From Rhodocyclus gracilis (lineage in GTDB: Bacteria; Pseudomonadota; Gammaproteobacteria; Burkholderiales; Rhodocyclaceae), in NCBI RefSeq assembly GCF_009617575.1, contig NZ_WIXJ01000002.1, forward strand, positions 525,025 to 589,024: a stretch of DNA of 64,000 nt, given 5' to 3'. Made by a program: the position numbers and the translations under genes. Numbering within the stretch: position 1 is the stretch's first letter; each line of letters opens with the position of its first letter. Positions 50,098-59,657 of the stretch are shown here, piece by piece. A model generated the notes under the pieces. It ran no database searches. It was not told where the DNA came from and was given only the letters and a program-made list of their open reading frames with translations.

Positions 50098-52614
50098 ATG
50101 GCCCCGGAACACGGCATCGCCTTCATTCCGGGCATTCACGCCGGCCCCAGCGACTTCGAACTGTCCGGCCAACTCTACGCCGCCGTTCTGCAACGCGAGG
50201 ACGGCGTCTGCGCCGCCTCCGTTGCAGCGCTGTTCCGCTGCGCGCTCGCCAGCCCGCACGCCTGTTTCTGCGCCGATACCGAGTGCGCGACGCTCGCCGA
50301 CACCGCAGAAACTCCGTGGGCTTCGCTGTTCGCTGACGCCCGTCGCCGCGGCAGCGTGCTGCCGAAAAGCGATACCAGCGACGGCCGCCATTGGCTGGCG
50401 ATGCCGCTGGTCTTCGGCGAAGAGGCGCTCGGCTTCATCGGCGTAGGCGGACGCACCGCCGCCTACGACACCGAGGCGCTGCGCCGCTTCGCCAATTTCG
50501 CTTCGTTGTTGGCCGGTCTGCTGAAATCGCGCCGGAGCGAAGAGCGGCGCCTGGTCGCACTGACACGCAGCGAAGCCTCGGTGCGCCAACAGACGCAGAT
50601 GCTGGCGCAGATTCGCGACTCGCTGATCACCCTCGACCGCGAAGGCTTCATCACCAGCTGGAATCGGGGTGCCGAGAGTTTGTTCGGTTACACCGCCGAG
50701 GAGATCGTCGGCCAGCACATCCTCGTGCTCTATGCCGAGGACGATGACGACGCCTTCAACCACTGTTTCGAGCACGGCAGCCACAGCATGACGGTGCGCC
50801 GGCGCAAGAAATCCGGCGAACTTTTCTGGGCTTCCGTCTCTTGGTCGCTGGCACGCGACGAACAGGGAAAGCCGGTCGGCCTGATTGGCTACATCGTCGA
50901 TATCTCGGCGCAACTCGCGGCGAGTGAAACCCTGCATTTGCACGCACGCATTTTCGAGCAGAACAACGACGCCATTGTCGTCACCGACGCCCATTGGCGT
51001 ATCGTTTCGGTCAATCGCGCCTTCACGCGCCTGACCGGCTGGAGCGCTGATGAAATCAGCGGTCGGCACGCGCTGCGTCTTGTCGAGCGCAGCGGCGCGC
51101 GTCAGCGACACGGCATTGCGCATCCGCTGCAAAACGGCGAAGTCTGGCGCGGCAGTCTGCCGGTGCGGCGCAAGACGGGCGCAGCGTTTCCGGCGCGCGC
51201 CTCCATCAGTCTGGTCGACGCGCAGCCGGCCACCGGCACCCGACATGGCTGCATCGTTTTTTCCGACGACAGCGAACGGCAAAAAGCGGCGCGCGAAATC
51301 GAGCGGCTGGCATTCTGCGATGCTGTTACCGGCCTGCCAAACCGCTCGCAGCTGCCGTCGCTGCTGCGCCAGGCGCTCGCCGGGGCAACGCGTAGCGGCC
51401 AGCGCAGCGCCCTGCTCTTTGTCGATCTCGACCGCTTCAAGAACATCAACGACTCCTTCGGCCACCGTGCGGCCGACGCCTTGCTGCGCGAGATTGGCTG
51501 CCGCATCTCGGCGACACTGGCGCCGCAGGACATCGTCGCCCGTCTGGGCAGCGACGAATTCGTCGTCGTCCTGCCGCGTCTTGCCGGGCCGGACCACCGC
51601 GAACAGGTCCGCGATACCGCGCATCGCCTGCTCGCCAGCATCGCCGTACCAGCGTCGGTCGGCGCGCACGAGGTCATGCTCTCGGCCAGCATCGGCATCA
51701 GCGTCTTTCCCGACGACGGCACCGATGGCGAGAGCCTGCTGAAAAAAGCCGATACGGCGATGTACCGCGCCAAGCGCGCGCGCAGCGGCAGCTGCGTCTT
51801 CTACACACACGACATGGAAGACGACGCCTTCGCGCAACTGCGGCTCGAAAGCGACCTGCGCCGCGCGCTCGAACGCGACGAGCTGAGCCTGCATTTCCAG
51901 CCACAGATCTCGCTCACCAACGGTCGAGTTACCGCCGCCGAAGCGCTGTTGCGCTGGCAGCGTCCGGGCATCGGCATGGTCTCGCCGGCGCAGTTCATCC
52001 CCATCGCCGAGGAAACCGGGCTCATCGTACGCATGGGCGAATGGATGATCGACGCCGTCTGCCGGCAGATCGCCGCCTGGCGCGACGCGTCGCTGCCCGT
52101 CGTCCGGGTCGCGGTGAACCTGTCGGCTCGCGAATTCGTCCCGGAGTTGCCGGCGAAGATTCTCGATGCCCTGGCCCGTTACGCCCTGCCCCCGTCGGCG
52201 CTGGAGCTGGAAATCACCGAAAGCGTACTGATGAGCAACAGCGAGCGGACGGTGTCGATCATGCAGGCACTCCGTGACGCCGGACTGCGACTCGCCCTCG
52301 ACGACTTCGGCACAGGCTATTCGAGCCTCTCGTATCTGAAACGCCTGCCCATCGATACGCTGAAGATCGACCGCTCCTTCGTGCGCGGCATCCCCGATGA
52401 CCACGACGACTCCGCCCTTGCCCGCGCCATCGTCGGACTGGCGAAAAATCTGCGTCTGTCGGTGATCGCCGAAGGCGTCGAAACGGCTGAGCAAGCGGCC
52501 TTCCTCCGCGATGCCGGCTGCGACGACATGCAGGGTTACTACTTCAGCCGGCCGCTGCCGGCCGCTGCCTTCACGCTCATCCTGCGCACCGGGCAGCCAC
52601 CGGCAAGCGCTTGA
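50098..52614 (+). CDS. GAF-PAS-PAS-GGDEF-EAL cyclic-di-GMP signalling protein
   Basis: 838 residues with no membrane helix, so cytoplasmic. An N-terminal GAF-like domain (about 20-145), two PAS domains (about 180-275 and 285-395), a GGDEF domain (about 405-565) and an EAL domain (about 580-830). The GGDEF signature reads GSDEF ([14 protein letters not shown]), a change in the second position. The EAL domain looks complete: [58 protein letters not shown], and VIAEGVET. It is probably at least a phosphodiesterase; cyclase activity is less certain. Its 3' end overlaps the convergent DUF123 gene by 38 bases. Confidence 0.93.
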   Translation: MAPEHGIAFIPGIHAGPSDFELSGQLYAAVLQREDGVCAASVAALFRCALASPHACFCADTECATLADTAETPWASLFADARRRGSVLPKSDTSDGRHWLAMPLVFGEEALGFIGVGGRTAAYDTEALRRFANFASLLAGLLKSRRSEERRLVALTRSEASVRQQTQMLAQIRDSLITLDREGFITSWNRGAESLFGYTAEEIVGQHILVLYAEDDDDAFNHCFEHGSHSMTVRRRKKSGELFWASVSWSLARDEQGKPVGLIGYIVDISAQLAASETLHLHARIFEQNNDAIVVTDAHWRIVSVNRAFTRLTGWSADEISGRHALRLVERSGARQRHGIAHPLQNGEVWRGSLPVRRKTGAAFPARASISLVDAQPATGTRHGCIVFSDDSERQKAAREIERLAFCDAVTGLPNRSQLPSLLRQALAGATRSGQRSALLFVDLDRFKNINDSFGHRAADALLREIGCRISATLAPQDIVARLGSDEFVVVLPRLAGPDHREQVRDTAHRLLASIAVPASVGAHEVMLSASIGISVFPDDGTDGESLLKKADTAMYRAKRARSGSCVFYTHDMEDDAFAQLRLESDLRRALERDELSLHFQPQISLTNGRVTAAEALLRWQRPGIGMVSPAQFIPIAEETGLIVRMGEWMIDAVCRQIAAWRDASLPVVRVAVNLSAREFVPELPAKILDALARYALPPSALELEITESVLMSNSERTVSIMQALRDAGLRLALDDFGTGYSSLSYLKRLPIDTLKIDRSFVRGIPDDHDDSALARAIVGLAKNLRLSVIAEGVETAEQAAFLRDAGCDDMQGYYFSRPLPAAAFTLILRTGQPPASA

Positions 52615-52954
52615 GGTGACTGCCGCAGTCGGCGCGGCAATCGCTCGCACCAAAACCGGGAACGGGGCAGTCGCCCGGCGTCTGCCGATTGACCTCGCAT
52701 TCCGGCGTCGTCAATCGACGCACCTCGACAATACGCACGCCGGGTGCCGCCAGCAGGTAGTCGATGTGCCAGCGCAGGCGCTTCTCAGCCGCGAGATGGC
52801 GACGAATACGTGCCTCGAACGCCCGCCGCGCGCTGCCGGTGTAGCAATACCGCCCGGCCGGAAACTCGAAGCAACCGAAGCGCCCAACGCTCACCGTGAC
52901 CGGCGCGGCGACCTCGATCAACAACTGGTAGGTGCAAAACGCCCCGGAACTCAT
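52577..52954 (-). CDS. DUF123 (GIY-YIG-like) domain protein
   Basis: 125 residues. The segment [60 protein letters not shown] matches DUF123, a GIY-YIG-like domain sometimes attached to endonuclease III-type proteins. The C-terminal part has several Cys ([21 protein letters not shown]) that could bind a metal. Function is unknown; a role with nucleic acid is only inferred. It overlaps the convergent EAL gene by 38 bases. Confidence 0.85.
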   Translation of the reverse strand: MSSGAFCTYQLLIEVAAPVTVSVGRFGCFEFPAGRYCYTGSARRAFEARIRRHLAAEKRLRWHIDYLLAAPGVRIVEVRRLTTPECEVNRQTPGDCPVPGFGASDCRADCGSHLKRLPVAARCAG

Positions 52955-52971
52955 CGCGTGCGCGCGGCGCG

Positions 52972-53610
52972 TCAGTCAGCGCAAAACGGATTCGTGCGCC
53001 GCTCTTCGCCGAAGGTGGACATCGGCCCGTGACCGGGAATGAAGGAAACGTCGTCGCCGAGCGGCCACAGGCGGCTGCGAATCGAGTGAATGAGCGTATC
53101 GAAGTCGCCGCGCGGAAAATCGGTACGGCCGATCGAGCCTTTGAAGAGCACATCGCCGACCAGCGCCAGACGCGACGGGCGATGGAAATAAACGACATGC
53201 CCGGGCGTATGCCCCGGACAATGCAACACCTCCAGCACCTGCGCGCCCACCGTCACGACATCGCCCTGCGCCAGCCAGCGGTCGGGCACGAACGAACGCA
53301 CACCGGGAAAGCCAAAGCGCTCCGCCTGCTGCGGCATGCCATCGAGCCAGAACTGATCGTCGCGCTGCGGCCCCTCAACAGGCAGCGACAGCCGCTCGGC
53401 CAACTCGGCAACACCGCCGGCATGATCGATATGGCCGTGGGTGACGAGTATTTTCTCTGGCGTCACTCCGCATTCGGCGACGACAGCCAGAATCCGCTCG
53501 CAGTCGCCTCCTGGATCTACGATCGCCGCGCGCTGCGTGTCTTCGCAGACGAGCAAGGTGCAGTTTTGCTCAAATGCGGTAACGGGAATGATCCGATAGT
53601 ACATCGCCAC
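52972..53610 (-). CDS. Metallo-beta-lactamase-fold hydrolase (YcbL/glyoxalase II-like)
   Basis: 212 residues. The metal ligands are all visible: THGHIDHAGG (HxHxDH), HCPGHTPGH, VGDVLF, and the final His in FIPGHGP. It resembles YcbL-type type-I glyoxalase II enzymes, which can hydrolyse S-lactoylglutathione; true substrate unknown. The start is a GTG at 53610 with AGGAG seven bases upstream; an ATG two codons later is the alternative. It is upstream of the DUF123 gene, 17 bases apart, probably one operon. Confidence 0.93.
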   Translation of the reverse strand: MAMYYRIIPVTAFEQNCTLLVCEDTQRAAIVDPGGDCERILAVVAECGVTPEKILVTHGHIDHAGGVAELAERLSLPVEGPQRDDQFWLDGMPQQAERFGFPGVRSFVPDRWLAQGDVVTVGAQVLEVLHCPGHTPGHVVYFHRPSRLALVGDVLFKGSIGRTDFPRGDFDTLIHSIRSRLWPLGDDVSFIPGHGPMSTFGEERRTNPFCAD

Positions 53611-53685
53611 GCTATTTCTCCTGTCTTGACTGTGATCGTGCCGGCAAGATTCTAAGCGACGCGCCGGCCTCTGGCCGCGTAGTCG

Positions 53686-54864
53686 TCAGGGGCGCCGGCG
53701 AATCGCGAAGGCGCCCAGCCCGAGCAGCAAGCCCCAGAACGCGCTGCCGATGCCGAACAAGGATACGCCGGACGCCGTGACCAGAAAGGTAATGAGCGCC
53801 GCCTCGCGCTCGCCTTCGCCGGCAAGCGCCGCCGCCAGACTGTTACCGATGGTGCCGAGCAAGGCCAACCCTGCGATGGCAAGGACCAGGGCGTGTGGAA
53901 TGGCCGCAAACAGACTGGCCACCGTCGCGCCCAGAATGCCGGTGATCAGATAGAAAATCCCCGCCCAGACCGCCGCCCGATACCGCTGCGCCGGATCGGG
54001 ATCGGCCTCGGGGGTCATGCAAATGGCAGCGGTAATGGCGGCAAGGTTGAACGAGTAGCCACCAAAGGGCGCCAGCAGCAAGCCGGTCGCGCCTGTCCAC
54101 GCCACCAGCGGTGACGCCGGCGTCTGGTAACCGTTGGCTCGCAACACCGCCAGCCCCGGCACGTTCTGCGAGGCCATGGTCACGACGAAAAGCGGTACAC
54201 CAACGCCAATCAGCGTCACCCACGAAAAAGTCGGCGCCGTAAAGACGGGCGCGGCGAGCACGATGCTTACACCCTCAAGGTGAATCCCGCCCTGCGCTGC
54301 TGCCGTCAGCAAGCCAAGCGCAAGCGTCGTCGGCACCGCGTAACGCGGCAGAAAGCGGCGGCAGAGCAAAAACGTGACGAACATCACGCCGACCAGCAGC
54401 GTCTGCGTCGGCAGGACAACGAAGAGATCGAGACCGAAGCGCAACAGCACCCCCGCCAGCATCGCTGCTGCCAGCGATTGCGGGATGTAGCGCATGATCC
54501 GGCCAAAGGCACCGGTCGCCCCGGCGAGTGTCAGCAGGGCCGAGGCGAACAGAAAGACGCCAATCGCTTCACTCATCGACACGCCGACCAGCCCGGTCGC
54601 CAGCAACGCCGCCCCCGGCGTCGACCACGCCGTCAACACGGGCGTCCGATAGGCCAGCGACAAGCCGATGCACGTCGCCCCCATGCCGACACCCAGCGCC
54701 CACAACCACGACGCCATCTCGGCCGGCGACGCCCCCGCCGCAGAAGCCGCCTGAAAAACGATGGCCGCCGAGCTCGTATAACCGACGAGCACCGCGACAA
54801 ACCCCGCCGACACATGCGAAAACGCACACCAGCGACAGCCCCGTTGCAGCAATGACTTGCCCAC
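53686..54864 (-). CDS. benE: BenE family transporter (benzoate/H+ symporter type)
   Basis: 392 residues, about 11-12 membrane helices. Seen: SAGFVAVLVGYTSSAAIVFQAASAAGASPAEMASWLWALGVGMG, AYRTPVLTAWSTPGAALLA, and TMASQNVPGLAVLRANGYQTPASPLVAWTGATGLLLAPFGGYSFNLAAITAAICM, all characteristic of BenE/YdcO. The frame is open well upstream, but the GTG at 54864 has GGAGG five bases before it and gives the usual family length. E. coli YdcO has no proven substrate. It lies divergent from an XRE-cupin regulator, a common pairing for this transporter. Confidence 0.9.
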   Translation of the reverse strand: MGKSLLQRGCRWCAFSHVSAGFVAVLVGYTSSAAIVFQAASAAGASPAEMASWLWALGVGMGATCIGLSLAYRTPVLTAWSTPGAALLATGLVGVSMSEAIGVFLFASALLTLAGATGAFGRIMRYIPQSLAAAMLAGVLLRFGLDLFVVLPTQTLLVGVMFVTFLLCRRFLPRYAVPTTLALGLLTAAAQGGIHLEGVSIVLAAPVFTAPTFSWVTLIGVGVPLFVVTMASQNVPGLAVLRANGYQTPASPLVAWTGATGLLLAPFGGYSFNLAAITAAICMTPEADPDPAQRYRAAVWAGIFYLITGILGATVASLFAAIPHALVLAIAGLALLGTIGNSLAAALAGEGEREAALITFLVTASGVSLFGIGSAFWGLLLGLGAFAIRRRP

Positions 54865-55062
54865 CGCCACCTCCACCTGCTGTAATCGCCCCAACGCCCG
54901 GGCTGCGCGCGCCGGCTTACCGCCGACCCCGTTCGCCAATCGTTGCCAAGCCCACTCGACGGCCGACGCAGCACGGACTTCGCCGCCCCGTGCGTCATCA
55001 CGCACACACCGAGAGTAGCAGACGTGCGCCATAACGCACAAATTATCACCGGAACCGCCGCC

Positions 55063-55833
55063 ATGTCCGCCCGCCCCACCCCGCCCTCGTCGCACGCCCT
55101 GTCCAGCTCCACGATCACCCAAGCAGCGGAGGGTCTGTCGACGGCGGCAACGCCAGCGGTGCCGGTCGCCGCGGGGAGCAAGGGCCGAGCGGATGCGGCG
55201 CCAGCCATCAATCGATTTCTGGCGGGACAACTCCGGCAGGGGCGCCTTGAGCGCGGCTGGAGCCTCGACCGCACGGCGCTCGAAACCGGTGTCAGCAAGG
55301 CCATGCTCGGACAGATCGAACGCGGCGAATCGAGCCCGACGGTCGCGACGCTCTGGAAAATCGCCGCTGGCTTCCGCTGCTCACTGTCCGCCTTTCTCGA
55401 ACCCCCGGCAGTGGCAAGCGCAGGCAGTGATGCGCACGACAGCGCAAGGCGCGGCGGCAACGACGAAGCCGCGAGGGGTCAGACACTCTATCGAAACGTC
55501 GATGCCTTGCGCAGCAAGCCCGCCAGCGACGACATGCTGGTCGCGGCGCTCTTTCCTTTCACGCCGGAGATGGGATTCGAATGGCTGGAATTGACGCTAC
55601 TGGCGGGCTACGTGCGCCATTCCGAGGCGCACGCGCCCGGCGTCACGGAACACGTCATCGTGCTCAAGGGGAGCATGGAAGTCCTCGTCGACGAGGTCTG
55701 GCAAGCGCTCGCGGAAGGCGATGCCGTGCGCTTTCGCGGCGACCGGCCGCACGGCTACCGCAATCTCGGCAACACGCCGGCGGTCTGCCACAACCTCATC
55801 CACTACGCCGCCGGCGAAGCCGCGGCGGCGTAG
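55063..55833 (+). CDS. XRE-family regulator with C-terminal cupin domain
   Basis: 256 residues. A Ser/Ala-rich N-terminus, an HTH domain (about 48-108; AGQLRQGRLERGWSLDRTALETGVSKAMLGQIERGESSPTVATLWKIAAGFRCSLSAFL) and a cupin fold (about 165-255; HAPGVTEHVIVLKGSMEVLVDEVWQALAEGDAVRFRGDRPHGYRNLG) that may bind a small ligand. By position it should control the divergent benE and itself. The intergenic region between them is about 200 bases. The start was taken at the ATG with GGAA upstream; a further ATG at 54943 is in frame. Confidence 0.9.
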   Translation: MSARPTPPSSHALSSSTITQAAEGLSTAATPAVPVAAGSKGRADAAPAINRFLAGQLRQGRLERGWSLDRTALETGVSKAMLGQIERGESSPTVATLWKIAAGFRCSLSAFLEPPAVASAGSDAHDSARRGGNDEAARGQTLYRNVDALRSKPASDDMLVAALFPFTPEMGFEWLELTLLAGYVRHSEAHAPGVTEHVIVLKGSMEVLVDEVWQALAEGDAVRFRGDRPHGYRNLGNTPAVCHNLIHYAAGEAAAA

Positions 55834-55845
55834 GCAATGCCGGAC

Positions 55846-56556
55846 TCAGGCGACGCGCACCGTGTGCATCAGGTAGTTGACGCTGGTATCAGCGCCCAGT
55901 GAATAGCGCTGCGTCAGCGGGTTGTAGCTCATGCCGATCAACTCGTCGGGCGGCAGACCGACACTAACGGCCCAACGCGAAAGATCCGACGGCTTGATGA
56001 ATTTGGCGTACTCGTGCGTGCCCTTGGGCAGCATCTTCAGCACGTATTCCGCGCCGATGACCGCAAACAGATACGCCTTCGGATTGCGATTGATCGTCGA
56101 AAAGAACACATGCCCGCCCGGCTTCACCAGCGCCGCGCACGCCGCCACGACGCTGCTGGGGTCCGGCACATGCTCGAGCATTTCCATGCAGGTCACGACA
56201 TCGAAAGTGCCCGCTTCGGCGTCGGCCAGTTCTTCCGCCGAGGTCTTGCGGTAATCGACCTTGCAACCGCTCTCGAGCAGATGCAGGCGCGCCACGCCCA
56301 AGGCCTTGTCGGAGAGATCGATCCCCGTCACGTCGGCGCCCTTGCCGGCCATGGCTTCAGCCAGAATCCCGCCACCGCAGCCAATATCCAGCACCTTTTT
56401 GCCGGGGAGCGCGGCCAGCCGGTCGATCCATTCCAGGCGCAAGGGATTGATTTCATGCAGCGGTTTGAATTCGCTGGTCGGGTCCCACCAGCGATGCGCT
56501 AGCTGGCTGAATTTATCGAGTTCGCTCGGGTCGGCGTTGATCATCGTTGGCGTCAT
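55846..56556 (-). CDS. ubiG: Ubiquinone biosynthesis O-methyltransferase UbiG
   Basis: 236 residues. Performs both O-methylations of ubiquinone synthesis. Seen: [35 protein letters not shown] motif [32 protein letters not shown], and [46 protein letters not shown]. The start could also be the ATG four codons later. It is 12 bases from the convergent XRE-cupin gene. A gph gene often follows ubiG in relatives but is absent here. Confidence 0.95.
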   Translation of the reverse strand: MTPTMINADPSELDKFSQLAHRWWDPTSEFKPLHEINPLRLEWIDRLAALPGKKVLDIGCGGGILAEAMAGKGADVTGIDLSDKALGVARLHLLESGCKVDYRKTSAEELADAEAGTFDVVTCMEMLEHVPDPSSVVAACAALVKPGGHVFFSTINRNPKAYLFAVIGAEYVLKMLPKGTHEYAKFIKPSDLSRWAVSVGLPPDELIGMSYNPLTQRYSLGADTSVNYLMHTVRVA

Positions 56557-56576
56557 ATAGTGAATCAGTTAGGTAA

Positions 56577-56603
56577 CAAAAAAGCCCTGCCGAGGCAGGG
56601 CTT
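56577..56603 (-). terminator. Intrinsic terminator of the first OmpA gene
   Basis: On the minus strand a 9-bp stem (AAGCCCTGC 56582-56590 with GCAGGGCTT 56595-56603, loop CGAG) is followed by a T-run (A-run at 56578-56583 on the plus strand). It lies 22 bases after the OmpA stop. Confidence 0.85.
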
Positions 56604-56624
56604 CTTCGTTCGATGGCCTCGGTA

Positions 56625-57290
56625 TTACTTGGTTCCGATAACCTCGATTTCAACGCGGCGATCGGGTTGCAGGCACTCGAGAACCTTCTTGCTCTTGCCG
56701 CCCTTGCACTCGTTAGCCTTCGTCACGGGCTGCTTCTTGCCCTTGCCTTCGGTGTAAACGCGGTTGGCTTCCAGACCCTTGCTCACCAGGTATTCCTTGA
56801 CAGCGGCAGCGCGCTTTTCGGAAAGCTTCTGGTTGTAAGCGTCGGTACCGAAGCGGTCAGCGTGGCCGACAGCGATGATCACTTCCAGCTTGATGTCGGC
56901 GACTTTAGCAGCGAGTTCGTCGAGCTTCTTCTTGCCTTCGGGACGCAGAACGGCCTTGTCGAAGTCGAACAGCGCGTCAGCCGACAGGGTGATCTTCTCA
57001 CCAGCGGGCTTCACACCGGTTGCAGCGGCGCTGGCAGCAGCCTTCGGCGCGCACTTGTCAGCCGGGAGCAGATCCTTGTCACAAGCGCAACCCGCCGGAT
57101 CGGTCGCGGCAGCTGCCGGCGTCCAGTAACCGGTGCGCCAGCAGAGGCCAAAGCCGCTCTTGGCAACTTCGTTACGCGAATCAGTGACATAGACGCGGTC
57201 GGTAGCGGTTTGAGCCTGGGCCACGGTGGCGCCCAGACCGATCGCTGCGGCGAGCGCAGCAACCAGAGTGTGTTTGGCAATTGTGTTCAT
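56625..57290 (-). CDS. OmpA-family outer-membrane protein
   Basis: 221 residues. Signal peptide (MNTIAKHTLVAALAAAIGLGATVAQA), then a short Cys-containing segment (SGFGLCWRTGYWTPAAAATDPAGCACDKDLL), and an OmpA-like domain (about 100-220; ALFDFDKAVLRPEGKKKLDELA, VGHADRFGTDAYNQKLSEKRAAAVKEYLVSKG, QPDRRVEIEV). There is no N-terminal barrel, so it is probably a periplasmic peptidoglycan-binding protein. The AGGA ribosome site is strong and the Lys-rich codons and terminator suggest high expression. A related gene lies at 58749-59426. Confidence 0.92.
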   Translation of the reverse strand: MNTIAKHTLVAALAAAIGLGATVAQAQTATDRVYVTDSRNEVAKSGFGLCWRTGYWTPAAAATDPAGCACDKDLLPADKCAPKAAASAAATGVKPAGEKITLSADALFDFDKAVLRPEGKKKLDELAAKVADIKLEVIIAVGHADRFGTDAYNQKLSEKRAAAVKEYLVSKGLEANRVYTEGKGKKQPVTKANECKGGKSKKVLECLQPDRRVEIEVIGTK

Positions 57291-57329
57291 TGGAGAATCC
57301 TCGTTGTTAGAAGTCAGCGGAAGCGACCC

Positions 57330-57355
57330 GCGCAAACCATTGCGCTTCGTTTTTT
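57330..57355 (+). terminator. Terminator-like hairpin upstream of the OmpA gene, plus strand
   Basis: GCGCAA (57330-57335) pairs with TTGCGC (57340-57345), followed by TTCG and six T. It points against the OmpA gene and could stop antisense transcription, or form part of the OmpA 5' leader. Confidence 0.4.
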
Positions 57356-57366
57356 GTGTTGCATCT

Positions 57367-58692
57367 TCACATTACATCGCGCGGACAAATTTTATTCTGC
57401 CACAAAGCGGCGAGCTTGATCAATTCAGATTCGTCAACATCCAGCAACCGCCGGCTCTCGACACGTGTGCGACCATCCACCCAAACATCGGAAACATGCT
57501 CGCGCCCCGCAACATAAACCAGATGGGATACGGGGTCAAAACATGGGGCGAGGGAAAAACTGTCAAATTCAAGCGCACATATATCTGCGGCCTTTCCCGG
57601 CACTAATGAACCGGTATTCGCATCCAGTCCGAGCGCCTTGGCGCCATTGAGTGTCGCCATGCGCAACGCCTGATGCGCCGGCAAGGCTTCTGCGATACCG
57701 CTGATGCCTTTTGCCAGCAAGGCGGCAAGCCGCATTTCCTGGAACATATCCAGACGATTGTTGCTGGCCGCGCCATCCGTGCCGAGAGCCACGTTGACGC
57801 CGGCCGCCAGCATCTCCGTCACCGGGGCAATGCCGCTCGCGAGTTTCAGGTTCGATGTCGGGCAATGCGCCACCGAACAGCCGTGCGCGGCTAACAGGGC
57901 AATCTCTTCCGACGTCAGGTGCACCGCATGTACGGCGATCAGGCCGGGGCTCAAGAGACCCAAGCGATGCAGCCGAGCCAAGGGCCGCACGCCATGGACC
58001 CGGAGGCTTTCCTCGGTTTCGTGCCGAGTCTCGTGGATGTGAACGTGAATCGGCGCATCGATCTGCTCGGCGAGCGTCAGCACACTGGCAAAACTGCGAT
58101 CGCTGACGGTATAGGGCGCGTGTGGTGCCAGGCAGAAAGACAGCAGCGACTCGTCGCGCATGGCGTCGCGCACCGCCAGCCCCTTGTCGAGATAGTCGTC
58201 CGCATCGGCGGCGTAGGGCGTCGGAAAATCGAGGGCGACGATACCGATGGCGGCCCGGATACCCGCCTCAAGCGCCGCCGTCGCCGCCGCTTTCGGGAAA
58301 TAGTACATATCGTTAAAGCAGGTGACGCCGCCGCGCAACATCTCGGCGGCCGCCAGACGCGTGCCGTCGTGCACGAACTGCGCCGAAACATGCTTGCCCT
58401 CCGCCGGCCAGATGTGGTTTTCCAGCCATTCGCGTAGCGGCAGATCGTCAGCCAGACCACGGAGCAGGCTCATCGCCGCATGGGTGTGTGCGTTCACCAG
58501 ACCAGGAATGAGCACATGCCGATCCAGACGACGCCGTTCGCGCGGCGCAAATGTCGCCAGCGCCTCCGACTGGGGCAACAGCGCGACGATGCGTCCGCGA
58601 TCAACGGCCACGGCGTGATTGTCCAGCACCACCCCGGCCGGCTCTACCGGCACGATCCAGCGCGCTTCTATAAGCAGATCAATCGTCTTCAT
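57367..58692 (-). CDS. mtaD: TRZ/ATZ-family amidohydrolase (MTA/SAH deaminase type)
   Basis: 441 residues. Metal-dependent deaminase with the AHS fold. Seen: LIPGLVNAHTHAAMSLLRGLADDLPLREWLENHIWPAE (HxH), HVHIHET, GLIAVHAVHLTSEEIALLA, SVAHCPTSNLKLASG, and ALGTDGAASNNRLDMFQEMRLAALL. Best fit is 5-methylthioadenosine/S-adenosylhomocysteine deaminase; related enzymes act on other purines. The ATG at 58692 is preceded by a poor ribosome site. In beta-proteobacteria this gene typically lies near ubiG and ompA, as here. Confidence 0.88.
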   Translation of the reverse strand: MKTIDLLIEARWIVPVEPAGVVLDNHAVAVDRGRIVALLPQSEALATFAPRERRRLDRHVLIPGLVNAHTHAAMSLLRGLADDLPLREWLENHIWPAEGKHVSAQFVHDGTRLAAAEMLRGGVTCFNDMYYFPKAAATAALEAGIRAAIGIVALDFPTPYAADADDYLDKGLAVRDAMRDESLLSFCLAPHAPYTVSDRSFASVLTLAEQIDAPIHVHIHETRHETEESLRVHGVRPLARLHRLGLLSPGLIAVHAVHLTSEEIALLAAHGCSVAHCPTSNLKLASGIAPVTEMLAAGVNVALGTDGAASNNRLDMFQEMRLAALLAKGISGIAEALPAHQALRMATLNGAKALGLDANTGSLVPGKAADICALEFDSFSLAPCFDPVSHLVYVAGREHVSDVWVDGRTRVESRRLLDVDESELIKLAALWQNKICPRDVM

Positions 58693-58711
58693 GTACACAC
58701 TATAAAAGTTG

Positions 58712-58735
58712 AAAGCCCCGCCGCAGCGGGGCTTT
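58712..58735 (-). terminator. Terminator of the second OmpA-like gene
   Basis: AAAGCCCCGC (58712-58721) pairs with GCGGGGCTTT (58726-58735) around CGCA, just downstream of the second OmpA gene on the minus strand, ahead of the amidohydrolase start. The minus strand then reads CAACTTTTAT, a modest T tail. Confidence 0.7.
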
Positions 58736-58748
58736 GGCACACTCCGGC

Positions 58749-59426
58749 CTACTTCGCCGGACCTCGAACTTCAATAACGGCTCGCCGGTTCGGCGCCAGA
58801 CAGGCGATCATCTTCTGCCGGGAGAGGCCGTCCGGGCAAGAGACGCCGGGCACCGGCTGCGTTTTGCCCGCCCCCATCGTATCGATGACATCTTCCCGCA
58901 CGCCCTTCCTCACCAGATACGCCTTGACCACGTCGGCGCGCCGTTCGGAGAGCTTCTGATTATAGGAGGGATCGCCCAGGCGGTCGGAATGCCCGGTGAC
59001 ACCGACGAATTTGACTTCAGCGCACGTTGCCAGCCGGCTCACCACGTCGCGATCAAGCGCCGCCGCTGCAGTTGACCGCAGCGCCGAGGTGTTGAACTCG
59101 AACACCTGGTCGGCCCGCAGACTCACCGTGAAATCACAATTGCGCACCGCCGCAGGAAGCGGGGCGGGCTTGGCGGCCGGCGCCTCACACGTCTCCTTTG
59201 ACAACAGATCGCGGTCGCACGCACAGCCCGCCGCGTCTGCCGCAGCTGCAGCCGGCGTCCAGTAACCGGTATGCCAGCACAAGCCAAAACCGCTACGCGC
59301 CACGTCATTGCGCGCATCGCTCACGTACGGCCGATCCGCCACGCTATCAGCAAGCGCCTCGCCGGTAACGCCTGCGCCAAGGGCAACAAGCACCGCTGTG
59401 CCGAGTGTCCTCTTCATCCTGTCCAA
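58749..59426 (-). CDS. Second OmpA-family protein, paralog of the gene at 56625-57290
   Basis: 225 residues. Signal peptide (RTLGTAVLVALGAGVTGEALA), the same Cys-containing block (SGFGLCWHTGYWTPAAAAADAAGCACDRDLL) and an OmpA-like domain ([57 protein letters not shown]). Extra cysteines (RNCDF, ATCAEV, VSCPDG, IACLAP) suggest disulfides. The TTG at 59426 has AGGAGGAG six bases upstream, better placed than for the ATG three codons later, so I prefer it, though the ATG is possible. It has its own terminator, so it is a separate transcription unit. Confidence 0.88.
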   Translation of the reverse strand: MDRMKRTLGTAVLVALGAGVTGEALADSVADRPYVSDARNDVARSGFGLCWHTGYWTPAAAAADAAGCACDRDLLSKETCEAPAAKPAPLPAAVRNCDFTVSLRADQVFEFNTSALRSTAAAALDRDVVSRLATCAEVKFVGVTGHSDRLGDPSYNQKLSERRADVVKAYLVRKGVREDVIDTMGAGKTQPVPGVSCPDGLSRQKMIACLAPNRRAVIEVRGPAK

Positions 59427-59639
59427 GATGCTCCTCCTATGGGTTGTGTCCGACTGTTATGTGTCTTATTGCGCAACGGCCGCTGAATCCGCGCCAATCG
59501 CCGGAAGATTTAAACACAAGCGTATAAATAAACTCAACCAGATCAACGCATTCGGCTGGTTGTACGAACACCGCACGGCGCCTCGCAATTTTTCTGCAGC
59601 GACGCGCGCGCCGCCCTTCCGCCGCCCCACTCCTTCTGC

Positions 59640-59645
59640 TAGAAT
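59640..59645 (+). promoter_or_regulatory. Probable -10 box of tRNA-Ser
   Basis: TAGAAT at 59640-59645, 12 bases before the tRNA. A poor -35 candidate, CTTCCG, lies 18 bases upstream. Confidence 0.5.
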
Positions 59646-59657
59646 CCGGCCTCTTTC

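Noticed and set aside
53686..55230. A 514-residue BenE with a long N-terminal domain
   Set aside because: The extension overlaps the divergent regulator and is Arg/Gly-rich; a GTG with a good ribosome site at 54864 gives the usual length.
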